From contig NZ_CP150170.1 of the NCBI RefSeq assembly GCF_037963865.1, positions 6,138,001 through 6,202,000 of the forward strand: DNA of 64,000 bases, in the 5' to 3' direction. The first letter of the stretch is position 1, and each line of letters starts with the position of its first letter. Shown piece after piece: positions 19,256 to 27,637 of the stretch. Made by a program: the position numbers and the translations under genes. Source of the stretch: Paenibacillus sp. FSL R10-2734. GTDB lineage: Bacteria; Bacillota; Bacilli; Paenibacillales; Paenibacillaceae. Below the pieces are notes generated by a model. It saw only the letters and a list, made by a program, of their open reading frames with translations, did no database searches and was not told the DNA's origin.

Positions 19256-20175
19256 TTGTCGTCGCCTCCTTCATTAAAGATCCATAGATTGGAAGTCTTG
19301 AATAATATACCTGTAAAGCCTGCAAGAATAACAAAAATTACTGCTGTAGTCGCACAAGCATAACCCAACTTATAATTCACAAAGGCTTGATCATACATCA
19401 GATAAGTTAGGAATCGTGAAGAGTTACCTGGACCGCCATTCGTTAAAGAAAGAGCTGGCGTAACGATTTGGATATTGGCTATCAAGCTCATCAACAAATT
19501 GTAAAAGATAATGGGCGACATACATGGTAAGGTGATGTGTAAGAATCGTTTCCATCCGTTCGCACCATCCATTTCAGCCGCTTCATGATAGACGACCGGA
19601 ACATTTTGCAGCCCAGCTAAGAAAATTACAATTAAATTACCTGACAGCCAGACCGAAATCAAAGAAAGAGAAGGAATAACATAGCTAGAATCAGCAATAA
19701 AGGATACCTTGTTCAAACCAATTTCAGAGAGTAGAAAGTTGAAAAAGCCAAAATTAGCTTCGTATAACCAAGACCAGCCTACATATATTGCAGCTGCCGG
19801 CAAAACATACGGTACATAGAATACAGCTCTAAAAAACCCTCTTGCCGGAATTTTTCGATTCAAAAGCATTGCGATAAAAAGTGAATAAATCATACCTCCA
19901 ACTACCGCTAATACTGCAAAATAGAGCGTCGCTAGAATAGAGTCTTTAATGTAAGGATCGGTGGTAAATAGATTAATATAATTCTGCACACCAATGAAAT
20001 TCGGGTTTTTTAACCCCGTCCAATCCGTCAAGCTGATCCCGAGCACCCCAATAAGAGGTAAATACGTCAGAAAGATCAGCCCAATGAAGGCTGGGATCAA
20101 TAATATATATGCAGCTCGTGCTTCGCTTGAATGAATACGAGAACGACGTTTCGGAGACTTATTAATCGTTTCCAT
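19252..20175 (-). CDS. Carbohydrate ABC transporter permease, MalF/UgpA type
   Basis: Partner permease of 307 aa. A basic N terminus (METINKSPKRRSRIHSS) precedes about six membrane segments, the first at about 22-45. The EAA loop is YHEAAEMDGANGWKRF then TLPCMSPI at about residues 195-220. GGGGAGA lies just before the ATG. It sits between the solute-binding protein at 21,653 and the overlapping MalG-type permease, forming one CUT1 importer without an ATPase gene. Confidence 0.93.
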   Translation of the reverse strand: METINKSPKRRSRIHSSEARAAYILLIPAFIGLIFLTYLPLIGVLGISLTDWTGLKNPNFIGVQNYINLFTTDPYIKDSILATLYFAVLAVVGGMIYSLFIAMLLNRKIPARGFFRAVFYVPYVLPAAAIYVGWSWLYEANFGFFNFLLSEIGLNKVSFIADSSYVIPSLSLISVWLSGNLIVIFLAGLQNVPVVYHEAAEMDGANGWKRFLHITLPCMSPIIFYNLLMSLIANIQIVTPALSLTNGGPGNSSRFLTYLMYDQAFVNYKLGYACATTAVIFVILAGFTGILFKTSNLWIFNEGGDDK

Positions 20176-20249
20176 CTCTATCTCCCCACCTTGATGTTAA
20201 AATATGGCCGCCGCGTGAGTCAGCTTAGCAGCGGCCATTCTTCCAATCT

Positions 20250-21653
20250 TTACTTGCTACCTTTATTCGCTGCTTTCAAAGCATCGAGATTTTTGGTAAT
20301 CGCATCCTTTGCGGTTGTCTTTCCTGTCCATACATCCCCTAGAATCGATCCTAGCAAGGTGTTGAACTCTGTCGTATTATTCGTATAGAACCACGATGCC
20401 GGTCTTGCAGCAGAAGATTGTGCATAATCAACTACAGCGGACTTATATTCTTCATAAGGAGGGAAGTTAGGATTTTCAACCCACTTGCGGGTAAGAGTTT
20501 CATCCGTATACCATTTCTCAAGTGTCGGCATCCAGATTCCCGAGCTGATCAGTCCCCAGTTATTTTCTTCAGAGGTGTACCATTTCAGCCATTCCATCGC
20601 TTCTTTTGGATGCTTTGTCTGGGAGAATACAACATTCGCTCCACTGGTATTGAGGGTAACCTTCTCCTTCATGTAAGGCAATACAGCAACGCCATAGTTC
20701 AGGCCTTCTTCCTTGGCCTTATTCAGACTAGTTCCCACATTCCACGCACCATTAGTAGCCATGGCGACAGTTCCTGCAATGATCGTACGGTGAATCCCGT
20801 CATCAGTCTGTCCGACAGACAGCGGAGCAACATGATCTTTCAAATAAAGATCTGCGACCTTTTGAATGCCTTCTATGCTAGCGTCTTCTCCAATTCTCAC
20901 CTCTGTACCGTCAGCCGAATAGAATCCTCCGCCATTGCCAAGCGCCCAGGTCTCAAGCTGCCAAGGTAAGTTCTCAACGGATGCACCAAACTGAACGATA
21001 CTCTGCGCATTAAAGCCACTCTCATCCGGATGCTTACCATTTTTATCATTCGTTAACTTCTTCGCCGCGGCTACAAATTCGTCCCATGTCCAAGCTTTAT
21101 CTAGTACAGCTGGAGGGTATGGCACTTTGGCTTTATCGAACATGTCTTTGTTGTAATACATCAGGAGAATTTCATTGGCAGCCGCATACGCTACCGTTTT
21201 CCCTTGATATTTGTAGGCTAAGCTATCCAATGGTTTGCTGTCGCTTCCTTCGTACATTGCAGTTACATCATTCAGCATGCCTTGTGTAGACCACTGAACG
21301 ACACCATCTTCCCTGAGCATCCCTGTATCAGGCAATTGCTCTGCGGTTGCCATTGTATTCAGCTTGGTCATGTAGTTTTCCCAAGGAATCGCTTGTACTT
21401 CTACTTCAATTTTGTCTTGAGAAGCATTAAACTTATCCGCTACTGCCTGGGTTACATTTCCCTCTTCCGCACTTCCCCACATCGAATAGATAATCTTGAC
21501 CTTCTCCTCAGGCTTAGAAGTTGCGTTCTCGGATGCTTTGGGTGCATCAGTTGCCTTGGTTGCTGTGTTTGTCTCGTTTTTCGCACAACCGATGACACTT
21601 AATGATAGTACAGTTGAAAGAAGACCTACCCCGAATGTTTTACCTACTTTCAT
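20250..21653 (-). CDS. Sugar ABC transporter solute-binding lipoprotein (family 1)
   Basis: Binding lipoprotein of about 467 aa that begins MKVGKTFGVGLLSTVLSLS with lipobox VIGC and then a Thr/Lys/Ala/Pro-rich tether. Family-1 features include KIIYSMWGSAEEGNVTQAV near the start of the fold, WTWDEFVAAAKKLT and GTVAMATNGAWNVG. An in-frame ATG six codons upstream (21671) lacks a ribosome site, whereas GGGGGAG lies six bases before the ATG at 21653. It is the first gene of a four-gene unit with two permeases and the secreted DUF5695-like protein, so its ligand is probably a product of that protein. Confidence 0.93.
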   Translation of the reverse strand: MKVGKTFGVGLLSTVLSLSVIGCAKNETNTATKATDAPKASENATSKPEEKVKIIYSMWGSAEEGNVTQAVADKFNASQDKIEVEVQAIPWENYMTKLNTMATAEQLPDTGMLREDGVVQWSTQGMLNDVTAMYEGSDSKPLDSLAYKYQGKTVAYAAANEILLMYYNKDMFDKAKVPYPPAVLDKAWTWDEFVAAAKKLTNDKNGKHPDESGFNAQSIVQFGASVENLPWQLETWALGNGGGFYSADGTEVRIGEDASIEGIQKVADLYLKDHVAPLSVGQTDDGIHRTIIAGTVAMATNGAWNVGTSLNKAKEEGLNYGVAVLPYMKEKVTLNTSGANVVFSQTKHPKEAMEWLKWYTSEENNWGLISSGIWMPTLEKWYTDETLTRKWVENPNFPPYEEYKSAVVDYAQSSAARPASWFYTNNTTEFNTLLGSILGDVWTGKTTAKDAITKNLDALKAANKGSK

Positions 21654-22090
21654 TTCCCTCTCCCCCTTCATAATTTCATAGATATGTCCAACCGTTTGAC
21701 CCCCTAAGTTATTGAGTTAAACGTTTAGTACCAACTTTTTTTAATAATTTCAACCTTTGCTTGAAATCCGAATTTTTAGCCAGCGGATACGACTTTTACT
21801 ATCGCAAATATTTTTATAAAGTGGTATAGAGTCTTCATGAACTTGGGATGTTTTAATGAAGTAAGCGCTTTATTGCTATTGTGTCATGATTTTCCATTAG
21901 GGAAAATAGCATTTTTCAACCTGATTTTTAAATATTTCAACTTTAAAGATTCATCTTTTTTATAAAAACGGACACTACATTGCAAAAACGACAATAAGCA
22001 GAGCTACACTCCTACCCCAAAGGGAGAAGCACTGCTCTGCTTAAATTATCATTTATACACATATGCTACGATACAGATCGGCATATTTTA
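21654..22090. other. Intergenic region upstream of the DUF5695-transporter unit
   Basis: No gene seen. It is AT-rich and must hold the promoter for the gene at 21,653, but I could not fix -35/-10 boxes with confidence. GTAAGCGCTTTA (21,861-21,872) has the AAGCGCTT core of a catabolite-responsive element but departs from the full cre consensus at about three positions. The terminator at about 21,985-22,042 belongs to the YczE-type gene. Confidence 0.5.
21985..22042 (-). terminator. Terminator of the YczE-type membrane protein gene
   Basis: AAGCAGAGC (21996-22004) and GCTCTGCTT (22034-22042) form a perfect 9-bp stem with a 29-base loop. On the minus strand it is followed by TTATTGTCGTTTTTGC. 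It lies about 50 bases past the stop at 22,091. Confidence 0.6.
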
Positions 22091-22765
22091 TTAAGTCATC
22101 GAAATTGAATCGTTATTCGCTTTTGGACCCGCTTTTGCCAACAGCTTCCGCGTAAAATTCACATCAAAAAAGTGAATGATGGGTCCCAGACCCAATGCCG
22201 ACACCAGCGTTCCAAGGCCTATAATGCCTCCTGCCAGGAAGCAGATTAAAGCACATAGAGCATCTGTAAACATTCGATGCCAAAAATAAGAGATTTTCGG
22301 AAAGCTATTCTTCATAATCAGGGACAGGCTGTCATAGGGAGCTATTCCCACATCTGATGTCTGATACATGGATACCCCGAAACTGCATACCACCACGCCA
22401 ATCGCCACGATGACCACTCGCTGCCAAAACAGCTGAGGCTCGCCCAACAAATTTAGCCAGGTACTATGAAAGAAAGTAGCTATGTAGCCCAGAAAAATTG
22501 CATTTACAAAAGTTCCAGCTCCGATAAACTTTCGTCCCGTGACAAATTCTATTACAAACAATACTAGGTTCAGTAAAATTAGAAAATTTGCATATGTAAT
22601 ACCGCTTGACTCTGCAAGTGCCATCACCATGCCGCTGAAGGGATCATTTCCCAAGCCAGACAGCTTAAAAATACTGATTCCCATGCCCAGAAATACATTA
22701 CCTATAACCATAATGACCAATCGTTTTGGATCTACTTTATTAATATTCCACTTCATATGGCCCAT
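22091..22765 (-). CDS. YczE/YyaS/YitT-family integral membrane protein
   Basis: Predicted membrane protein of 224 aa with about five or six hydrophobic helices (about residues 14-34, 55-75, 80-100, 112-132, 158-200). Conserved-looking features of the family are GLGNDPFSGMVMALAES near the start and DVGIAPYDSLSLIM in the second half, an internal repeat of the N-terminal motif. Function is unknown for the family; membership is from resemblance. ATG codons at 22,763 and 22,754 are both possible, with only weak ribosome sites. A frameshifted, truncated second copy lies 4.4 kb away (26,783-27,149), so this copy is the intact member of a duplication. Confidence 0.85.
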   Translation of the reverse strand: MGHMKWNINKVDPKRLVIMVIGNVFLGMGISIFKLSGLGNDPFSGMVMALAESSGITYANFLILLNLVLFVIEFVTGRKFIGAGTFVNAIFLGYIATFFHSTWLNLLGEPQLFWQRVVIVAIGVVVCSFGVSMYQTSDVGIAPYDSLSLIMKNSFPKISYFWHRMFTDALCALICFLAGGIIGLGTLVSALGLGPIIHFFDVNFTRKLLAKAGPKANNDSISMT

Positions 22766-23385
22766 CCTATTTTCATATTATGGTTCTATTTTCCACAAAC
22801 AACGACGTCATTATATCATAAATTCAATGGTTAGAGCTGTTCGATACTTCTTTCACCGATAGAAGCCCTAGTATGCTTAAAGGAGATTTTATCAAAATAA
22901 ACTCCGTTTTTATAATAGGCTGACTGTTTGAATTAACCATTTTATAGTTCCATATTTGTTTAAGAGGTAGTACAGTTTCAGTGGGCACTACTATAGGGTC
23001 TGGCGTTGCCAAGCTATAATCATCGCCTAATGACTGATTTTTCTAAAGCTTCCTCTTCGAATGCAATAACTCTATAATCTGATCACTAGCCCTTCAGCTT
23101 AATGTCCTCTCCATCATATTGCAGCATAAAGACCGGACGGATGGGGTAGGATTCAAACAGAACCCAAAAGACCAGCCGCGAAAGTCTACACCTGTTTTGA
23201 TATAGCTTAAGTATGTAAAAATCTAAAGCATGAAAAACCGCCATTTTAAGTGGCGGCTTCGTTACCCCTTACTAAGTGATCACTGGTGCACATCTAGGAG
23301 CACTATGGTTTACATTTTAATAGGACAATTTATGTCTCTGAAAGCATTTACCTAATAGTTCCTTTGAGGAAACCACCTAGTTCCC
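22766..23385. other. Intergenic region, no gene recognised
   Basis: About 620 bases between two minus-strand genes. It contains the terminator at 23,233-23,258 and no frame with a ribosome site and recognisable product. A 62-codon minus-strand frame at 22,824-23,012 shows no family and no start site. Confidence 0.5.
23233..23258 (-). terminator. Terminator after the unknown membrane protein gene
   Basis: On the minus strand GCCGCCACTT pairs with AATGGCGG and is followed by TTTTT (A run 23233-23237 on the plus strand). It lies about 130 bases beyond the stop at 23,386. Confidence 0.8.
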
Positions 23386-24135
23386 TCAATTCTCTAAATT
23401 ATATAAGAACTCATTCAAATCACTTTTAGCACTGTTAATAGATTCATTAAATTCTTCCAAATCATTGCCGAAACTCAAGCTGTTAATAGCGTTGAAGTAA
23501 TCCGTCAAAATTAAATTATACCATTGCATGAAATCGGCTCGACTATTGTTTATTCCTTCTCTATTCATTTCTAGACGTATTCTTGCCAAGCCCTCTTCCA
23601 CTGATACTTCTTCATTCTTTACTTTAAAGGTTAGCATGTCTATTTCTTTAACGATTGCTTCACCATTTTGAATGATGTATTGTTCAGTATCGTTATAAAC
23701 ATATGTGGCTTCAACCTCTTGCACTTGGTTTACCATTAATGTATGAACCTGCCCCGGTTTATCTCTGTTATTAAGGTAATCAACTATCAAGCTAATCCCA
23801 ACAAACGCAATAATTAATACCCCAATGATATATTTCCCAAAATGACGTATGCTCTTCATTTTTCTTGGACTTGATAAACTCTTGTTAGTAGGTTCGCCAA
23901 TCCGGCTCAGAAACTGATTGTAAATTTTCTCAGCTTCAATAAGTTTACTCTTTGCGTCGGTATCTAAATGCTGATCATGTTTTTGCGAAAACTTTACCAA
24001 CACCTGAAATGCCTGATGTACCTTGTCGGTCTGAAATTCATTTTGTTGCACCTTGTAGTTTTCAATCGCAACGAGTAATTTCTTAACTCGATCGTCAATA
24101 CCAAATGAATAGCGGTACTTATTCTCTTGATTCAT
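23386..24135 (-). CDS. Hypothetical membrane-anchored protein with one transmembrane helix
   Basis: Not recognised. The 249-aa protein has a charged, helix-rich N-terminal part of about 95 residues (DRVKKLLVAIENYKVQQNEF), one strongly hydrophobic segment at about residues 98-117 (KYIIGVLIIAFVGISLIVDYL) and an acidic, helical C-terminal part of about 130 residues. With several Lys/Arg just before the helix, the N-terminal part should be cytoplasmic. The ATG at 24133-24135 is preferred over the GTG two codons earlier because AAGGTG lies five bases upstream of the ATG. It stands alone, with a terminator behind it. No enzymatic motif is visible. Confidence 0.75.
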   Translation of the reverse strand: MNQENKYRYSFGIDDRVKKLLVAIENYKVQQNEFQTDKVHQAFQVLVKFSQKHDQHLDTDAKSKLIEAEKIYNQFLSRIGEPTNKSLSSPRKMKSIRHFGKYIIGVLIIAFVGISLIVDYLNNRDKPGQVHTLMVNQVQEVEATYVYNDTEQYIIQNGEAIVKEIDMLTFKVKNEEVSVEEGLARIRLEMNREGINNSRADFMQWYNLILTDYFNAINSLSFGNDLEEFNESINSAKSDLNEFLYNLEN

Positions 24136-24829
24136 TATCACACCTTTTCCTTTCCGTGATTTACAATATTAGTTTTTCTATAACACGTACATGAAGCATT
24201 CCTTCATGTTGTTCTTACAAAACGCGATGTTATTGAACGGAGTCTTATTTATTTAATATGTATCTGTTGTGCAAAAATTCATCAAGAAGGGAATGGATTC
24301 TACAACAAGGTCTGTACATCATTATTAACTGCGAGACATCTAGTGAACGAATATCATTAATTGAATGGTTCAAATCGATGTTTGGTAAACCATCGATGCT
24401 AACACTAAGCCAATCTTCGCAAAGCAAATCAGGCTCCAGTGGTTCTCTATGTTGAAGTCACAGTACGTGTTAATCAAAAAAGTGATCGTGGTCGTATACT
24501 GCTTGCTTGAATTGCTGCATTATCCATTTTACCTAAAATTCCCAATAGCACTATAACCTTGTCTTCATTTAATCCATATCAATCGTGTTTCCTACCTATG
24601 TGAAAGCTCAGTATTAAAGCGAAATTCCGACTAGAAATACAAACCGGCTAAATAGAAACTCAGTGATGAGTTTCTATTTAGCCGGTTTTGAAAACCATAT
24701 CGTGAGCGGGTTAATTTACAATGACCACATTCTACTAACTTCAACTTGTCATTGTAGCTTAATTCGTAAATATCCAAAGCTTCTTCCTTCGACCGGAATA
24801 ACTCCCTCCCACCATTCCTACAATCATCC
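24136..24829. other. Intergenic region with a long inverted repeat; no gene recognised
   Basis: About 690 bases. Two overlapping 60-65-codon frames on opposite strands near 24,245-24,455 lack ribosome sites and family resemblance. The only strong structure is the inverted repeat at 24,641-24,688. The right side runs into the broken sigK-like fragment. Confidence 0.5.
24641..24688. repeat. Perfect 22-bp inverted repeat with 4-base loop
   Basis: Arms 24641-24662 and 24667-24688 are exact reverse complements (beginning AAACCGGCTAAATAG) with loop GTGA. It could act as a terminator in either direction, but the flanking T runs are short (four T on the plus strand). No gene ends close by, so it may instead be a relic of a mobile element or small repeat family. 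Confidence 0.8.
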
Positions 24830-25072
24830 AGACTTATTCCCCTCTTTGTCTGTCCAAATTGGATCGTGCAAAGATACATCTTTACGAGTCTTCTTCAATA
24901 ATCTTTGATGCATCAGAATTTCGTTTTCAATGCAACTGGCCACAAAAGTGGCCAGTTTTGTGCCTTTGTTCGGACGGTAACTCTCGATAGCTTTAATAAG
25001 GCCAATGGTGCCGATGGAGATTAAATCCTCCATGTCTTCCCCAGTATTATCGAATTTTTTGAGGCTATGGAC
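24830..25072 (-). pseudogene. sigK: Fragment of a sporulation sigma factor gene (sigK-like)
   Basis: The minus strand encodes KKFDNTGEDMEDLISIGT, then SYRPNKGTKLATF, CIENEILMH and KKTRKDVSLHDPI, the conserved region 2 of sigma-K. Only about 75 residues remain. Upstream, HIV and KKF of the conserved AHIVKKF are split by about 11 extra bases; downstream the frame is lost after DKEGN and the rest is absent. It abuts the alcohol dehydrogenase gene. A longer, also broken, relative lies at 27,716-28,330. Not expected to give a functional sigma factor. Confidence 0.8.
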
Positions 25073-25102
25073 ACGATATGATGTAAAATAAGAGGTCGAT
25101 CC

Positions 25103-26152
25103 TTACTCATTGCCCATCGTGCTAATATCAATTACAAACCGGTAACGGACATCTGAAGCGAGTACGCGCTCCCAGGCTTCATCGATCTGGTCGGCAGAAA
25201 TCACCTCAATCTCAGACGCAATATTGTGTTCGGCGCAGAAATTGAGCATTTCCTGTGTTTCACGGATTCCACCAATCATCGATCCGGCAAACGAGCGGCG
25301 GTGACCGATCAGTGAGAATACGTTAACTGCCAATGGATCAGCGGGCGCACCGACATTGACTAATGTACCATCCAACGCCAAAAGCGAAAGATAGGCATCG
25401 ATATTAATCTGCGCGCTTACAGTGTTTATGATTAGGTCGAACGAACCGGCAAGCTGCTTAAAGGTCTCAGGATCGCTGGTCGCATAATAATGGTCCGCCC
25501 CTAATTGCAATCCGTCTTCCTTCTTCTTCAGTGACTGTGATAACACAGTAACCTCAGCTCCCATGGCATGAGCAATCTTCACAGCCATGTGCCCAAGTCC
25601 GCCAAGGCCCACCACAGCTACTTTTTTGCCTAGAGCGGCTCCCCAATGGCGCAGCGGTGAATAGGTTGTGATTCCGGCACATAAAAGTGGTGCAGCGGCG
25701 TCAAGCGGAATAGCGTCAGGGATCCGGACCACGAAGTCTTCGGTTACGACGATATGGGTGGAATAGCCGCCTTGCGTATACTGCCCGTACCGGTCGATAG
25801 CTCCATAGGTGCCCGTATTTCCACTCAGGCAATACTGCTCCTCACCTTTATGGCAATTACTGCACTCACCACAGGAGTCAACCATACACCCTACCCCTAC
25901 CCGGTCGCCCACTGAATATTTTGTGACTCCAGAACCAACCTGGCTGACTATTCCGGCGATCTCATGTCCCGGAACGAGCGGATAGTTAACCGGCCCCCAC
26001 TCCCCGCGGGCGGTATGAATGTCCGAGTGGCAAATACCAGCGTATTTAATCTCAATAAGGACATCGTGCGGCTGCAGATTACGACGTTCGATTGTAGTTA
26101 GCTTGAACGGACCTTCCTGACTGAATGTAGCACGTGCATTAACTTTTATCAT
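25103..26152 (-). CDS. adhA: Zinc-dependent NAD(P) alcohol dehydrogenase (AdhA/YahK type)
   Basis: Medium-chain dehydrogenase/reductase of 349 aa that interconverts alcohols and aldehydes. Catalytic zinc ligands are visible at Cys41 (GICHSD), His63-Glu64 (PGHE) and a Cys near 158 (LLCAG). The structural zinc site has Cys94, Cys97, Cys100 and Cys108. The nucleotide-binding motif is GLGGLG in VAVVGLGGLGHMAVK. It matches the length and motifs of B. subtilis AdhA, which is controlled by the MerR-type AdhR in response to reactive aldehydes; here too a MerR-family gene is divergent, with a MerR-style promoter between them. Cinnamyl-alcohol-dehydrogenase-like aldehyde reduction is the likely role. 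Exact orthology is an inference. Confidence 0.9.
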   Translation of the reverse strand: MIKVNARATFSQEGPFKLTTIERRNLQPHDVLIEIKYAGICHSDIHTARGEWGPVNYPLVPGHEIAGIVSQVGSGVTKYSVGDRVGVGCMVDSCGECSNCHKGEEQYCLSGNTGTYGAIDRYGQYTQGGYSTHIVVTEDFVVRIPDAIPLDAAAPLLCAGITTYSPLRHWGAALGKKVAVVGLGGLGHMAVKIAHAMGAEVTVLSQSLKKKEDGLQLGADHYYATSDPETFKQLAGSFDLIINTVSAQINIDAYLSLLALDGTLVNVGAPADPLAVNVFSLIGHRRSFAGSMIGGIRETQEMLNFCAEHNIASEIEVISADQIDEAWERVLASDVRYRFVIDISTMGNE

Positions 26153-26210
26153 AGTGAAACCTCTCTTCTAGTTCAAATTAAATTCTGTAAACTTCGGCTT
26201 TACAAAACAT

Positions 26211-26241
26211 ATGTTATTACTTAAAGTTAACTCTAAGTCAA
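26211..26241 (-). promoter_or_regulatory. MerR-type promoter and operator of the alcohol dehydrogenase gene
   Basis: On the minus strand -35 TTGACT (26236-26241) and -10 TAACAT (26211-26216) are 19 bases apart, the over-long spacing diagnostic of MerR-family-activated promoters. The spacer holds a near-perfect dyad, CTTAGAGTT/AACTTTAAG (26220-26237, one mismatch), centred on GTTAAC as in operators of the SoxR/NmlR branch. It reads to the dehydrogenase start at 26,152. The dyad is also about 40 bases before the MerR gene, so autoregulation is possible. Confidence 0.8.
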
Positions 26242-26273
26242 GCACAAAATACAATTTAGACTGGAGATACATG

Positions 26274-26690
26274 ATGAAGACATATTCCATAAGTGAAGTT
26301 GCAGAATACTTTAACATGACACCACATACCCTACGTTACTATGACAAGGAAGGTCTTATGCCTTTTATAGAAAGGACCTCCAGCGGGAAACGCGTTTTCA
26401 AGGAATCTGATATGGACACTTTAAAAATTATTGAATGCCTGAAGTCATCCGGGATGCCGATTAAGGAAATAAAACATTTCATTGAGTGGTGCTCTGAGGG
26501 GGATTCCACCTTGCAGCAAAGATATGACATGTTCCTGGAGCGGAAAGCTTCCGTAGAAGCACAGATGGAAGAATTAAAAAAAACGATGGAAGTCATAGAA
26601 CATAAATGCTTCTATTACAAGACCGCCTTGGATAGCGGTTCGGAAGAGGTTCATAAAAAAAATAAATTAAAGAGTGCATCTACTCATTAA
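26274..26690 (+). CDS. MerR-family transcriptional regulator
   Basis: About 138-aa DNA-binding protein. The winged helix-turn-helix is at the N terminus (YSISEVAEYFNMTPHTLRYYDKEGL), followed by a coiled-coil dimerisation helix (about residues 75-120, QQRYDMFLERKASVEAQMEELKKTM). A single Cys lies near residue 113 in HKCFYYK, and another near 70 in WCSEGD, possible sensor residues by analogy with NmlR/AdhR proteins. ATG codons at 26,271 and 26,274 are adjacent; GGAG is seven bases before the second. It is divergent from the alcohol dehydrogenase and very probably activates it from the 19-bp-spacer promoter at 26,211-26,241. Confidence 0.9.
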   Translation: MKTYSISEVAEYFNMTPHTLRYYDKEGLMPFIERTSSGKRVFKESDMDTLKIIECLKSSGMPIKEIKHFIEWCSEGDSTLQQRYDMFLERKASVEAQMEELKKTMEVIEHKCFYYKTALDSGSEEVHKKNKLKSASTH

Positions 26691-26782
26691 AAATGGACCG
26701 CCTATTTTCAGTAAAGGCAGGGCAGATTAATCTGCCCCGCCTTACTTAATTTGGGCGCCTTTTTGCCACGAAGCTTCTCCCA

Positions 26783-27149
26783 CGCCAATCGCTACGATGA
26801 CCACTTGTTGCCATAACAGCTGAGGTTCGCCGAACAGAGATAGCCAAGTACCTTGAAAGAAAGTAACAATATATCCCAATAAAATTGCGTTTACGAAAGT
26901 CCCGGCTCCAATAAACTTTCTTCCGTTATGAATACGATTACAAACAATACCAGGTTCAGTAAGATCAGAAAATTCGCATATGTTATACCCACGTACTCTG
27001 CAAGTGCCATTACCATGCCGCTGAAGGGATCATTCCCCATGCCGGACAGCTTAAAATACTAATTCCCATGCCCAGAAATACATTGTCGAAAGCCATAATA
27101 ATCAATCGTTTTTATCGGCTTTATGAATATATCCCTTCATATTGTCCAT
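26783..27149 (-). pseudogene. Broken second copy of the YczE-type membrane protein gene
   Basis: The DNA is clearly alignable to 22,403-22,766, including the shared start context (CATCCTATTTTCATATTA just outside the start) and an upstream ACAACGACGTC. Two single-base losses shift the frame: one in the segment matching CTTAAAAATACT, which here is CTTAAAATACT (about 27,052), and one near 26,930. The copy ends at about 26,783, so the C-terminal half of the protein is missing. Many silent-type differences show that the duplication is old or came from a related strain. Confidence 0.85.
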
Positions 27150-27293
27150 CCTATTTTCATATTAAAAATGTCCCTTACAACAACGACGTCTTTATTTCAC
27201 ATTTTATATTGCTCGACGGTTATCTTCATTGTTGCTATTCAATGATTTGAATTGGAAAGAAACACAAAGACTATACAGAAAGGAGACGATCAA

Positions 27294-27497
27294 ATGAAGG
27301 ATAACAAAAAAGCTCCGCTTGACGGACGTGGCCCGGGTGTTGATCCCATAAACGGACCCGATTCAAGCCTGGCTGACGATATGGGAGCAACAAGTAAGCT
27401 GGAAGAAATCGTGGGTGCATTGCAGGGCGACGAGCCAGAGGTCACAGCTCCCGGCATTTCTCCTGATAAACAAAAAGATACAGAAACAACGGACTGA
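27294..27497 (+). CDS. Small acidic hypothetical protein (67 aa)
   Basis: Not recognised. A 67-residue product begins MKDNKKAPLDGRGPG and is rich in Asp, Glu, Gly and Pro, with no membrane segment or cysteine, so it looks largely unstructured apart from a short helix (SKLEEIVGALQG). AAAGGAG lies eight bases before the ATG, a strong ribosome site, which is the main evidence that it is real; the frame runs 14 codons further upstream without a site. A hairpin terminator follows at about 27,575. Promoter not identified. Confidence 0.6.
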   Translation: MKDNKKAPLDGRGPGVDPINGPDSSLADDMGATSKLEEIVGALQGDEPEVTAPGISPDKQKDTETTD

Positions 27498-27574
27498 ACA
27501 TTATTTGAAGAGAACACAGCTTATTATGGCTTATTCCAGGAAAGAGCCTGTCCGATATTATTACAGCTAATGAG

Positions 27575-27620
27575 GTATCCCGTTTCTTAATATTTACAGG
27601 ATGCGGGATACTTTATTGTC
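27575..27620 (+). terminator. Putative terminator after the small acidic protein gene
   Basis: GTATCCCG (27575-27582) and CGGGATAC (27604-27611) form an 8-bp perfect stem followed by TTTATTGT on the plus strand. It is about 80 bases past the stop. Confidence 0.6.
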
Positions 27621-27637
27621 TAATCACCTTTCCTAAA

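Noticed and set aside
20418..20969. Open plus-strand frame of 183 codons
   Set aside because: Antisense to the solute-binding protein gene; composition is the mirror of that gene.
21861..21872. Catabolite-responsive element (cre)
   Set aside because: AAGCGCTT core is present, but about three consensus positions differ, so I note it only as part of the intergenic region and do not call a cre site.
22824..23012. 62-codon minus-strand frame between the YczE-type and unknown membrane protein genes
   Set aside because: No ribosome site, no family resemblance and no conserved context.
24245..24455. Two overlapping short frames on opposite strands
   Set aside because: Neither has a ribosome site; they overlap almost completely and cannot both be genes.
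24631..24879. 82-codon minus-strand frame overlapping the sigK-like fragment
   Set aside because: Overlaps sigK sequence in another frame and the 22-bp inverted repeat; no independent support. The KRGISLDD stretch only shows that the sigma-factor homology shifts frame there.
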